Shown piece by piece: positions 6,746-15,692 of a DNA stretch of 64,000 bases. Source of the DNA: Nostoc sp. TCL26-01 (lineage in GTDB: Bacteria > Cyanobacteriota > Cyanobacteriia > Cyanobacteriales > Nostocaceae); the NCBI RefSeq assembly GCF_013393945.1, contig NZ_CP040297.1:834001-898000 (forward strand), given 5' to 3'. A program made the translations under genes and the position numbers. Numbering within the stretch: the first letter of the stretch is position 1; the number at the start of each line of letters is the position of its first letter. The notes beneath the pieces were generated by a model. That model did no database searches, was not told where the DNA came from, and worked only from the letters and a program-made list of their open reading frames with translations.

Positions 6746-7084
6746 TATTTTATCTCCAAGTATATTTTTTTAGGGTTTAATAATAATTATCAACACTTTA
6801 TTATTCTTATCTACTTTCAGAAGAGATAGCTTTGTTTATTAAATTTAGGTATTTTTATCTATCTTTCAATAGAGGTGATAATCTTTCTCTGGTAGGCTCA
6901 ATCACGGCTCATCACCCTGTTATTATCTAACAGAATTCAGGAGTCAGGAGTCAGAATTCAGCATGAATTGGAGTCTGATTGGCGGGTTTGAATCCCTCAT
7001 GAGAATGATTCTGAATCGTGAATTTTGGCTTCTGAATTCTCTTGCAACATCGCAGTCATTGAAAAATAATTTAGGGTGATAGTT
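6746..7084. other. Intergenic region with dispersed repeat copy 2
   Basis: Divergent-type gap between the HCP gene (minus) and a plus-strand gene, so promoters for both should lie here, though no clear -35/-10 pair was identified. The repeat at 6931-6975 is followed by an inverted partner TTGGCTTCTGAATTCT (about 7025-7040). Confidence 0.5.
6923..6975. repeat. Dispersed repeat, copy 2
   Basis: TTATCTAACAGAATTC leads into GGAGTCAGGAGTCAGAATTC and GCATGAATTGGAGTC. The copy at 9161-9209 has the same left extension TTATCTAATAGAATTC. Confidence 0.75.
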
Positions 7085-7459
7085 ATGTCTGAACAAGTGA
7101 AACCTAATCCTATTGAAGCTCCTACCCATGATGCACAATTAGCTGCTGAGAACATGGTAAGCGGTGAAGAGAAAGCACCAAAGGTTGATTTTGAAGCCGA
7201 TTATGCAGCTGCACAACAATTTAGTGTCAGTGAAATCGACCGTACTGGTGAAGGTGTAGCTGCGGCTGAAGCGGCTACTGCATCTCAACGACCAATCTCT
7301 CAACCTGAAGACACAAAAATAGAAGCTCAATCAACAGGAAATCCAGATGATTATGTAGAATTAGCAAAAGAAGTTGCAGCTTCTAAAACAGAGGCGGTAA
7401 CTAATGTTAGTGATGATTTAGTTAAACAAGCTTTAGAAAAAGGGCAACCGAAAAGATAG
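7085..7459 (+). CDS. Hypothetical hydrophilic acidic protein
   Basis: 124 residues from ATG 7085; the frame is open back to a GTG at 7076, but the ATG has the better spacing after AGGGTGATAGTT. Composition is Ala/Glu/Asp/Lys/Gln-rich with no hydrophobic segment, no Cys and no signal peptide, and most of it is probably disordered or amphipathic helix (for example EADYAAAQQFSVSEIDRTGE at about 37-56). I do not recognise the family. It stands alone between convergent and divergent neighbours, with heptamer tracts just after its stop. Confidence 0.6.
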   Translation: MSEQVKPNPIEAPTHDAQLAAENMVSGEEKAPKVDFEADYAAAQQFSVSEIDRTGEGVAAAEAATASQRPISQPEDTKIEAQSTGNPDDYVELAKEVAASKTEAVTNVSDDLVKQALEKGQPKR

Positions 7460-7525
7460 TCATTGGTCATTGGTCATTAGTCATTGGTCAATTTTTTTTA
7501 CTATTGACTATTGACTATTGACAAT
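7460..7525. repeat. Heptamer tract (TCATTGG / TGACTAT types)
   Basis: Tandem GTCATTG-type units (about 7460-7492), then three TTGACTA units (about 7503-7521). These belong to the short tandemly repeated heptamer class known from heterocystous cyanobacteria. Confidence 0.8.
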
Positions 7526-8161
7526 TTAGCAACTTTGGATTACTTGTAATAATTCACTTGGTTGATGGATTAAAAAGTCTGGATTTTGTTTGGCTAAAAT
7601 TTCGGGCGCATTAAATCCCCAAGTGACAGCGATTACTTTTATGTTGGCTTTTTTTGAGGCTTCAATGTCTCTGGTTTCATCGCCAACATAAATCACTGTT
7701 TGGGGTTTGAATTGCTTTTGTCTGAGGACATTGTTAATTATGGTTGTTTTCCCAAAAATGGTTACGCCTGAGTAGATGAAGTCAAATAAACTATCTAACT
7801 CGTTAATTTGCAAAAAATCTGTCACATTATCTCTAGAGTTAGATGTGATAATTCCTAGTTTATAGCCATGATGTTGTAATTCTATCAACGCTTCTTTAAT
7901 TCCAGGAATGGGTTTCAATTCCTGGATTTTATTTTTTAATTCTGATTTAACTTTTTTCACCAAAAAAGGTATTTTGAACAGCGAAACTCCTGAGTATTTG
8001 ATGATTTCTCTAGAAGATAAATTTTTCAGAAGAGTTAGTTGTTCTGGGGTGATTTGCACGTAACCAAACTCTATGGCTAGGCGATTGGCAATACTTACAA
8101 GAGCATCTACCGTATCCGCAATCGTACCATCGAAATCAAAAATAATTACTTTCTGGGTCAT
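7526..8161 (-). CDS. HAD-superfamily phosphatase (phosphoglycolate-phosphatase-like)
   Basis: 211 residues with all HAD motifs: DFDGT at 9-13 (nucleophile Asp9, acid/base Asp11), Ser/Thr motif TSN at 106-108, Lys138 in FGKTT, and GDETRD at 160-165 (Asp161, Asp165 for Mg2+). The helical cap inserted after motif I places it in the C1 subclass with Gph and pyrophosphatase PpaX. The true substrate is unknown; a housekeeping phosphoglycolate phosphatase is possible but not provable. Its start overlaps the end of queG (8136-9149) by 26 bases on the same strand, so the two are translationally linked. Confidence 0.85.
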   Translation of the reverse strand: MTQKVIIFDFDGTIADTVDALVSIANRLAIEFGYVQITPEQLTLLKNLSSREIIKYSGVSLFKIPFLVKKVKSELKNKIQELKPIPGIKEALIELQHHGYKLGIITSNSRDNVTDFLQINELDSLFDFIYSGVTIFGKTTIINNVLRQKQFKPQTVIYVGDETRDIEASKKANIKVIAVTWGFNAPEILAKQNPDFLIHQPSELLQVIQSC

Positions 8162-9149
8162 TACTTCGCTTAGATGCGTCTAGATTAGCACGGGCATTTC
8201 GTCTCAACATTTCTGGCTTAATCCGCCGCAATGCAGATGCTGGAAATCTTTTATCCCACTCCTCATCCGAGATTTGCGCTAATTCTATCAGCTGAGGCGC
8301 AATATTTTCAGGATAGGGTTGAAAATCTCCCACATCTGTAGTCTGAGCAAAACGCTGATTCCAAGGACAAACATCTTGGCAAATATCGCAACCAGCTACC
8401 CAGCCTTGTAAATGAGATGCGATCGCTTCTGGTAGTTGCTTGGCTCGGTTCTCAATTGTATGATAGGCGATGCAGCGATTAGCATCGACGACAAATGGCT
8501 GGGTAATGGCTCCTGTGGGACAAGCTTCTAAACAACGAGTACAATTACCGCAGTGTTGTGTATGGGGGCGATCGCTTTCTAGTTGCAGATTTGTGACTAC
8601 CTCTCCTAAGAATACCCAAGAGCCGTACTCTCTCGTAATCACGTTACCATTTTTTGCTATCCAACCAATGCCGGCTCGTTGCGCCCATACTTTATCTTGT
8701 ACTGGCCCTGTATCTGCGTAGTAACGAGCTTGAATACTTTCATCTAATGATTGCAACCAAGTTGTTAAAGCTTTGAGCTTTTTATGTAACACTTTATGAT
8801 AATCTCTGCCCCAGCCATAACGAGAGATTTTGGCGTATTCTTCCCCATCTGGACGTTGGTGAGGGGTGTAGTAGTTGAGTGCTACACAAATTAGCGATCG
8901 CACTTCTGGCATAACTAAACTAATATCTTGGCGCTTAGGGTTTGCCATCCATGCCATATCAGCCTGATAACCCAACTTGAGCCAAGTCGCTAATCTCTCT
9001 GTTTCTGCGTGATTTTCCTGATTGACAGCAGCAATCCCAACTTTGTGAAAACCTAACTCTTGAGCTTTCTCTTTTATCACACTGCTGTCAACTACGTCAC
9101 AGTGGTTCATTTGTATCAGCAAATTTTGCCAAAATAGCGGCAGTCCCAT
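8136..9149 (-). CDS. queG: Epoxyqueuosine reductase QueG
   Basis: 337 residues. QueG is the cobalamin-dependent iron-sulfur enzyme that reduces epoxyqueuosine to queuosine in tRNA, in the cytoplasm. The two [4Fe-4S] motifs are clear: HCGNCTRCLEACPTGA (Cys200, 203, 206, 210) and CDICQDVCPWN (Cys254, 257, 261), with Cys226 between. The cobalamin/substrate region ARYYADTGPVQDKVWAQRAG spans 141-160, with the probable proton-donor Asp146. The protein ends soon after the ferredoxin part and lacks the long HEAT extension of some homologues. An internal Met14 (ATG at 9110) may be the real start, since the family usually begins just before EKAQELGFHKVGIA. Confidence 0.92.
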   Translation of the reverse strand: MGLPLFWQNLLIQMNHCDVVDSSVIKEKAQELGFHKVGIAAVNQENHAETERLATWLKLGYQADMAWMANPKRQDISLVMPEVRSLICVALNYYTPHQRPDGEEYAKISRYGWGRDYHKVLHKKLKALTTWLQSLDESIQARYYADTGPVQDKVWAQRAGIGWIAKNGNVITREYGSWVFLGEVVTNLQLESDRPHTQHCGNCTRCLEACPTGAITQPFVVDANRCIAYHTIENRAKQLPEAIASHLQGWVAGCDICQDVCPWNQRFAQTTDVGDFQPYPENIAPQLIELAQISDEEWDKRFPASALRRIKPEMLRRNARANLDASKRSNDPESNYF

Positions 9150-9563
9150 TATACATAAGGTTATCTAATAGAATTCAGGAGTCAGGAGTCAGAATTCAGC
9201 ATGAATTCTGTACGACACTTCAACAACAATACTGATATTTAATATTCTTACTTATGGTATTTGTAAAGTTAATTTGCATTTTTTGAATAAATAATACAAT
9301 ATGAGATTAAGAGGTTAATTCCCTCTGGCAATTCAAAATTTAAAATTACTCTCCTGCACTATCTACCAATATCTTTACCACCTCAATGTCTCAATTTTTT
9401 TAGTTCTCAAGTGCATACCTGGGAACTAATTCTTACTTAAGGATGAGTTTCTGTTACTGAAAAACTACCTAATAGCAGCTTTTTTATTTCGGCTTTTAGA
9501 TTTAAATTAGTGCGTAAATAGCCTCTATACCTTGCTTTTAGCCAATCTCATCCAGGTAATTCT
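9150..9563. other. Intergenic region between queG and the CTDH gene
   Basis: Contains dispersed repeat copy 3 near the left end. The promoters of both divergent genes should lie here. No other structure was found. Confidence 0.5.
9161..9209. repeat. Dispersed repeat, copy 3
   Basis: TTATCTAATAGAATTCAGGA is followed by GTCAGGAGTCAGAATTCAGC and ATGAATTC. It is nearly identical to 6923-6968, and the match stops after GCATGAATT, which probably marks the element end. Confidence 0.75.
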
Positions 9564-9974
9564 ATGACAGTAGCAGCATCTCTATCTAGCACGGATTTAA
9601 GCGTAACAGAACCTACCATATTGCAATACTTTGCCACTCTTAACGCTGGAGATTTTCTAGCAACTGCTGGCTTATTTGCGGCTGAGGGTGTGATGTATCC
9701 GCCCTTGGAATCTGGTATTGTCGGCAGAGATGCGATCGCTACTTATTTACAGCAAGAAGCTCAAGACATCAAAGCTGAACCACATCAAAGCCTCACCGAA
9801 AATCTAGAAAACGGACAAGTTCAAGTACAGGTGACAGGCAAAGTTCAAACTTCTTGGTGTGGTGTTAATGTGTTGTGGCTATTCACACTCAACCAAGAAC
9901 AACAAATCCTCGATGCTCAAATTAAACTCTTAGCTTCTCCCCAAGAGTTATTAGCTTTGCGTCGTAGTCAATGA
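9564..9974 (+). CDS. OCP C-terminal domain homologue (CTDH), carotenoid carrier
   Basis: 136 residues forming one NTF2-like domain. Residues that hydrogen-bond the carotenoid keto group in OCP are conserved: Tyr22 in ILQYFATL and Trp105 in VNVLWLF. Cys99 (TSWCG) matches the cysteine that allows disulfide-linked dimers in characterised Anabaena CTDH. The family takes carotenoid from membranes and hands it to HCP proteins, so it is likely to work with the HCP encoded at 6215-6745. The two genes are adjacent in some relatives; here a hypothetical gene, a HAD phosphatase and queG lie between them and the orientation is opposite. Confidence 0.9.
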   Translation: MTVAASLSSTDLSVTEPTILQYFATLNAGDFLATAGLFAAEGVMYPPLESGIVGRDAIATYLQQEAQDIKAEPHQSLTENLENGQVQVQVTGKVQTSWCGVNVLWLFTLNQEQQILDAQIKLLASPQELLALRRSQ

Positions 9975-10162
9975 TTGCCAATATTTTTATTCATTAGGGG
10001 TGTAGGGGTGTAAGGGTTTCATTAGGAGTGTAAGGGTTTAAGGGTTTAGGGATTGAAGGTATTGGGCTTGAGTAAAAGGTAGATTTTTGTTAATATTTCT
10101 TAACAAATATGCTTCTTAAATCAGTTATCACTGAAGAGTCCTAACGGCGTATGGTGGGGAAT

Positions 10163-10280
10163 TTAAATCAGTTATCAGTTATCAGTTATCAGTTATCAGT
10201 TATCAGTTATCAGTTAACGCTGATATAGTGGGAGACTTAAATCAATTATCAGTTATCAGTTATCAGTTAACGCTGATTCA
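10163..10280. repeat. TTATCAG heptamer arrays
   Basis: About seven TTATCAG/GTTATCA units run from 10163 to 10217, and about four run from 10242 to 10270. Both arrays end in GTTAACGCTGAT. A further GATAACTGTTCACTGTTAAA segment occurs twice (about 10292 and 10342). Confidence 0.85.
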
Positions 10281-10433
10281 ATGATCTTGACTGATAACTG
10301 TTCACTGTTAAAGTGGGGGACTTAAACCCAATTATCTTAACTGATAACTGTTCACTGTTAAAAAAGGGTGCATGGTTATGGCAGTGTTGCCAACCCTCAC
10401 ACCCTCAAACAATAGACATCTCCGAAAATCCTT

Positions 10434-10461
10434 GTAGAGACGTTGCACTGCAACGTCTCTA
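10434..10461. repeat. GTAGAGACGTTGCA foldback, copy at 3' side of sqdB
   Basis: Same 14+13-bp inverted repeat as 1069-1097, ending only 3 bp before the sqdB stop codon. It could serve as the sqdB terminator stem, although no T-run follows on the minus strand. Confidence 0.75.
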
Positions 10462-10464
10462 TTA

Positions 10465-11643
<1,179 letters not shown>

Positions 11644-11689
11644 CTAAATCTACCAGTTTTCTGTCACCCCTCACTCATCATTCTGGTGG

Positions 11690-11800
11690 ATGTAGAAAAA
11701 TAGGGGATTGGGGATTGGAGATTGGGGATTGAGGATTGGGGGAGTGTAGAACTATTGACTATTGACTAATGACCATTGACCAATGACTAATTGTAAAGAA
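11690..11800. repeat. GGGGATTGGGGATTGGAGATT and TGACTAT heptamer tracts
   Basis: A run of GGGGATT-type units (about 11702-11742) is followed by ACTATTG/ACTAATG/ACCATTG units (about 11753-11791). This lies in the 280-bp divergent region between sqdB and the RHH gene. Confidence 0.75.
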
Positions 11801-11900
11801 ATATGTCAAAAAAGCCGTCAAAACGTTTTACCGTCTTGACAACTAGACAGGCAATCGATAACGTAATATACATACCCGGGTAAGGCCATCGAAGAGTTAT

Positions 11901-12248
11901 ATGCAAGCTAAGCAAAAGGTTACGTTGTATTTGTCGCCAGAACTGCACAAGAAGCTGAAAATTCGCTCGGCAGTAGATTCCGAACCGATGTCAGAACTTG
12001 CTGAACGCGCCCTTGTTTTCTACCTAACGAACTCAGATTTAGTAGAAGAATTGGAAGATTCGGCTTATGGAAGAACTCACAGAGTTTATTCATGTCCGAG
12101 TTGTGACAGTTCATTGGTGTTACGTGATGGAGAACTGGTTGCTCTAGGAAATCAGCCAGGACTAATCGGTCAAGATCATCTTCCCATTGATGAAATGGCT
12201 GAGGCAGAAACCCATCCCAAGGGTGAGGAAGAATTGGTTCCTTGCTAG
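11901..12248 (+). CDS. Ribbon-helix-helix protein with a C-terminal CxxC motif (Slr0373-like)
   Basis: 115 residues. The N-terminal 45 residues (KVTLYLSPELHKKLKIRSAV, then SEPMSELAERALVFYL) fit a ribbon-helix-helix DNA-binding fold. A short zinc-ribbon-like segment VYSCPSCDSSLVLRDGELVA follows (about 67-86) with only one Cys pair, so metal binding would need a dimer. The gene lies 92 bp upstream of the Ycf46 gene on the same strand. The pair resembles the Synechocystis slr0373-slr0374 pair as I recall it, in which the two are co-transcribed and stress responsive. A role as an autoregulator of the operon is an inference. Confidence 0.7.
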   Translation: MQAKQKVTLYLSPELHKKLKIRSAVDSEPMSELAERALVFYLTNSDLVEELEDSAYGRTHRVYSCPSCDSSLVLRDGELVALGNQPGLIGQDHLPIDEMAEAETHPKGEEELVPC

Positions 12249-12339
12249 GTACGAATTAAAGAGGAAGTTTGTAGTTTTGGTTGTTGTCACCAACAAAACG
12301 ATGTCTGTACTGTACTAGGGTCTCAAGTAGGTCGATTAT

Positions 12340-13851
12340 ATGAAAGAAGAGCTCAACATTCTCATCCAAGCTCAATACCCACTAATCTACCTTGTGACAT
12401 CCGAGGAAGAACGGGCAGAGCAAGCAATTTCCACAATCGCCCAAGTGTTAAGACCCCAACGCCGAGTATATGTTTGGACAGTAACTCATGGCATCGTGGA
12501 GTATGGTCAACCCCGTAATGTGAACCAGCACAATACCGTTTCCCCAGAGGCGGCGATTGAGTGGATTATCCGGCAGAAAGAACCTGGTATATTTATTCTT
12601 AAAGATTTACATCCATTTATTGATGCTCCTGCTACCACAAGGTCATTACGGGATGCGATCGCCAGTTTCAAAGGTATGCAAAAGAACATCATTTTGATGT
12701 CACCAATGCAGCAAGTACCCATAGAACTGGAAAAAGAGGTAGTGGTTCTAGATTTTCAACTGCCAGACATGGCAGAGTTAAACAAAGTCTTAACTCACCA
12801 CTTAGATCAAAATCGGGGACGCAGATTGACCACAGAAGCGCGAGAAAAGCTCCTCAGAGCAGCTTTGGGCTTAACCAGAGATGAATCTGAGAAAGTGTAT
12901 CGCAAAGCGCAGGTCACAACAGGACGGCTGACAGAAGAAGAAGTAGATATAGTTCTATCCGAGAAAAAGCAACTAATTCGGCGTAATGGTATACTAGAAT
13001 ACATCGAAGAAGATGAAACCATTGATGCTGTAGGTGGTTTAGAAGAACTAAAAAAATGGCTCAAACAACGCTCTAATGCTTTTACAGAAAGAGCAAGAGA
13101 GTATGGTTTACCCCAACCAAAAGGGATGTTAATTCTCGGAGTTCCCGGTTGTGGTAAATCATTAATCGCCAAAACAACATCCCGCCTATGGGGTTTACCA
13201 TTGTTGCGTTTAGACATGGGGCGAGTTTACGACGGCTCGATGGTAGGCCGAAGTGAAGCAAATCTGCGTAATGCCCTCAAGACAGCAGAATCTATTTCAC
13301 CAGCGATTCTGTTTATTGACGAATTGGATAAATCCTTTGCTGGCAGTGCCGGTTCTGGAGATTCCGACGGCGGCACGTCTAGTAGAATCTTTGGTTCTTT
13401 CCTCACATGGATGCAAGATAAGAAATCTCCAGTGTTCGTCATGGCTACTGCCAACCGAGTTGAACGCTTACCTGGAGAGTTTTTGAGGAAGGGGCGTTTT
13501 GACGAAATCTTTTTTGTAGATTTGCCTACTCCTGAAGAACGGCGTGATATTTTCTACATTCATCTCAGCAAACGCCGCGAAGACATCACCCGGTTTGATT
13601 TGGAGCAATTAGCCAAGATGTCGGATGGATTCTCAGGAGCAGAAATAGAACAAGCGCTGATTGCGGCAATGTACGAAGCTTTTGCCCAAGACCGCGAGTT
13701 TACCCAATTAGATATTATTGCTGCCTTGAAAGCAACCTTGCCCCTGTCTCGCACGATGCAAGAACAGGTAACAGCCCTTAGAGACTGGGCTAGACAGCGA
13801 GCAAGGCCCGCAGCATCCTCCGTTGCTGAATATCAGCGAATGGAGTTTTAA
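12340..13851 (+). CDS. ycf46: AAA+ ATPase, Ycf46 homologue
   Basis: 503 residues. The N-terminal domain (1-200) is a degenerate ATPase-like module typical of Ycf46. The C-terminal AAA module has Walker A GVPGCGKS (267-274), Walker B ILFIDELDKS (323-332, Asp327/Glu328) and the second region of homology around ANRVERLPGEFLRKGRFDE with the arginine finger. Ycf46 is conserved in cyanobacteria and some algal plastids. It has been linked to photosynthesis and inorganic-carbon responses, but its exact role is not established. It is likely cytoplasmic and hexameric. It follows the RHH gene and precedes a Ycf35 homologue. Confidence 0.9.
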   Translation: MKEELNILIQAQYPLIYLVTSEEERAEQAISTIAQVLRPQRRVYVWTVTHGIVEYGQPRNVNQHNTVSPEAAIEWIIRQKEPGIFILKDLHPFIDAPATTRSLRDAIASFKGMQKNIILMSPMQQVPIELEKEVVVLDFQLPDMAELNKVLTHHLDQNRGRRLTTEAREKLLRAALGLTRDESEKVYRKAQVTTGRLTEEEVDIVLSEKKQLIRRNGILEYIEEDETIDAVGGLEELKKWLKQRSNAFTERAREYGLPQPKGMLILGVPGCGKSLIAKTTSRLWGLPLLRLDMGRVYDGSMVGRSEANLRNALKTAESISPAILFIDELDKSFAGSAGSGDSDGGTSSRIFGSFLTWMQDKKSPVFVMATANRVERLPGEFLRKGRFDEIFFVDLPTPEERRDIFYIHLSKRREDITRFDLEQLAKMSDGFSGAEIEQALIAAMYEAFAQDREFTQLDIIAALKATLPLSRTMQEQVTALRDWARQRARPAASSVAEYQRMEF

Positions 13852-13978
13852 AAGCTTTCCCTTGCTAACCCAGGGGGAAAGGCTAGCATCAACAGCTAGC
13901 AGTTACGAGAAAAAGCCGCATCCTGATATGCGCGGCTTCCCTAAAAACAAACGTTGTCTTTTTCTCAATCTTCTCATT

Positions 13979-13984
13979 GGAGGA
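13979..13984 (+). promoter_or_regulatory. Shine-Dalgarno deciding the start of the Ycf35 gene
   Basis: GGAGGA lies 7 bases before ATG 13992, which rules out the TTG at 13977 that would give five extra residues. Confidence 0.85.
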
Positions 13985-13991
13985 AACCCAA

Positions 13992-14342
13992 ATGTCTCAC
14001 TTTAGCACTCTTCGCACCAAAATCACCGATGCCGAAATCCTCAAAGCTTCCCTACGTGACCTGGGTATCAGCGTAAAAACAGAAGCTGATGTTCGTGGTT
14101 ACAACGGTCAGCGCGTTCGTTCAGACATCGTAGCAGTTTTGGACGGCGAATATGACCTCGGCTGGTCTCGCAACAGCGATGGTTCCTTCGACCTCATTGC
14201 TGACTTGTGGGGTGTTGCTAAAAAACACAACCAAACCGAGTTAATCAACTCTATTAACCAAAAATACGCAGTTAACAAAACCTTGGCTGAAGTAAAACAG
14301 CGCGGTTTGCAAAACGCCAATGTGAAGTTGGTATTGCAATAA
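13992..14342 (+). CDS. ycf35: DUF1257 protein, Ycf35 homologue
   Basis: 116 residues starting MSHFSTLRTKITDAEILKAS, the hallmark of the DUF1257/Ycf35 family found in cyanobacteria and red-algal plastids. The middle reads YNGQRVRSDIVAVLDGEYDL and the end is a short basic helix with EVKQRGLQNANVKLVL. Function is not established; there is no membrane segment. The start is set by a strong GGAGGA. It is 140 bp downstream of ycf46 and is followed at once by a strong terminator, so it may close the RHH-ycf46-ycf35 transcription unit. Confidence 0.88.
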   Translation: MSHFSTLRTKITDAEILKASLRDLGISVKTEADVRGYNGQRVRSDIVAVLDGEYDLGWSRNSDGSFDLIADLWGVAKKHNQTELINSINQKYAVNKTLAEVKQRGLQNANVKLVLQ

Positions 14343-14718
14343 CAATTTCTCTGCGCGTTCCCAAAGCTGCACGGGCTAACCAAGTTATAGCGGTTAGCCC
14401 GCTTTTTTATGGCATTGATTTGCGTCAGCCCGGAATTTAAATTTTGCTGAGAACTCTATAAGAACTTTCTAAACAAAATATCAGCTTTATAGATATCAAT
14501 CCTTATATATACATAATTATTAGGCTAAATATTTAAGCAACAATCAGTCTAAAGTTCAAGAGCAAAATCATATCGCTGATTGATGTTTTAAAGAATTTAA
14601 TTTTTAAAAATTAATCCAAAACGCATACCAATTCAATCAATGATCGCAACAAATCATTGAGTAGAAACTTGCTGTTTTTATTCAATTGGTATAACCACAA
14701 TTCACCAGGATCAAGTTT
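14343..14718. other. Intergenic region: terminator, then AT-rich DNA
   Basis: After the terminator at 14372-14408 nothing gene-like is seen. ATACCAATTCAATCAATGA (about 14625) and TTATTCAATTGGTATAA (about 14678) form a loose long inverted repeat before the SDR start. Confidence 0.5.
14372..14408 (+). terminator. Intrinsic terminator after ycf35
   Basis: Perfect 10-bp stem CGGGCTAACC (14372-14381) / GGTTAGCCCG (14392-14401), 10-base loop, then C and six T. Confidence 0.93.
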
Positions 14719-15516
14719 ATGAAATTAGATGGAAAAGTTGCTCTAGTTACTGGTAGTAGTCAAGGAATTGGACAGGGAATTGTTCTGCGTCTAGCGCAAG
14801 CAGGAGCAAGTGTTGTAATTAACTATCGCTCTCATCCAGAAGGAGCAGAAGAAACCTTAGCCAAGATAGAAGCTGTTGGTGGTAATTGTCATATGGCTCA
14901 GTGTCCCAAATCACAGGGTTATACACTCCAAGCAGATTTGAGTAGTGTGGATGATGCACGTGAACTGATTACAGAAAGTGTTAACCATTTTGGCAAGTTA
15001 GACATCTTAGTTAATAATGCCGGTATTGAAAAACACGCGCCATTTTGGGAAGTGACAGAAGCAGATTATGATGCGGTGATGAATGTCAATTTAAAAGGTG
15101 TTTTCTTCGCTACTCAAGCTTTTGTGCAACACCTGATGGCGACTAAACGGACTGGAAAAATTATCAATATTAGTTCAGTCCATGAAGAACTACCATTTCC
15201 TAATTTCACTGCTTATTGTGCTAGCAAAGGTGGGATGAAAATGCTCACTCGCAACTTAGCAGTTGAGTTGGGTGCATTGGGTATCACAATTAATAATGTC
15301 GCGCCAGGCGCAATAGAAACTCCCATCAATGACAAGTTGTTAAACAACCCAGAAAAGTTAGGCGCACTATTACAAAATATCCCTCTAGGTCGTTTGGGTC
15401 AACCACAAGATGTTGCTTCTTTGGTGACATTTCTTGCTTCTTCTGATGCTGACTACATTACCGGTAGCACTTTCTTTGTCGATGGTGGACTACTTTGGAA
15501 TTATCAAGAGCAGTAG
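14719..15516 (+). CDS. Classical SDR oxidoreductase (glucose 1-dehydrogenase-like)
   Basis: 265 residues with all classical SDR elements: TGSSQGIG (11-18), NNAG (99-102), Ser152/Ser153, Tyr166-Lys170 in YCASK, and the C-terminal ITGSTFFVDGG (about 247-257). It is closest in pattern to SDRs annotated as glucose 1-dehydrogenase or 3-oxoacyl-ACP-reductase-like. A roughly ten-residue insert with two Cys (CHMAQCPKSQ, about 57-66) before YTLQADLSS is not usual. NAD(P)-dependent oxidation or reduction of a sugar or alcohol is likely, with the substrate unknown. It stands alone, with a long heptamer array after it. Confidence 0.85.
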   Translation: MKLDGKVALVTGSSQGIGQGIVLRLAQAGASVVINYRSHPEGAEETLAKIEAVGGNCHMAQCPKSQGYTLQADLSSVDDARELITESVNHFGKLDILVNNAGIEKHAPFWEVTEADYDAVMNVNLKGVFFATQAFVQHLMATKRTGKIINISSVHEELPFPNFTAYCASKGGMKMLTRNLAVELGALGITINNVAPGAIETPINDKLLNNPEKLGALLQNIPLGRLGQPQDVASLVTFLASSDADYITGSTFFVDGGLLWNYQEQ

Positions 15517-15553
15517 GGAGGGATGAGTGCTGAGTGCTGAGTAGGGAGTGGTA

Positions 15554-15650
15554 ACTAATGACTAATGACTAATGACTAATGACTAATGACTAATGACTAA
15601 TGACTAATGACTAATGACTAATGACTATTGACTATTGACCAATGACTAAT
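15554..15650. repeat. Long TGACTAA heptamer array
   Basis: About ten perfect tandem copies of the 7-mer TGACTAA, then variant TGACTAT, TGACCAA and TGACTAA units. It is the longest perfect heptamer run in the window and lies 43 bp before the aquaporin-like gene. Confidence 0.92.
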
Positions 15651-15692
15651 ACCTATTCCCTCTTTTCCTTTTAGCTAGGAGAAAAATCAATC

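Larger units (their letters stand above)
9975..10464. other. Repeat-filled intergenic region
   Basis: GGGTGTAAGGGTTTA-type units (about 9998-10060), two TTATCAG heptamer arrays separated by near-identical AGTGGGGGACTTAAA spacers, and a GTAGAGACG foldback (10434-10461). No gene seen. Confidence 0.7.

Noticed and set aside
10163..10280. Possible iterons of a replication origin
   Set aside because: The TTATCAG heptamers match the low-complexity tracts seen at many other gaps, and there is no rep or dnaA gene nearby.
12807..13217. Antisense ORF of 136 codons within ycf46
   Set aside because: Ser/Arg-rich shadow of a strongly coding gene; no start signal or family.
15554..15650. Possible CRISPR array
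   Set aside because: Units are contiguous 7-mers with no spacers, and no cas genes are near.
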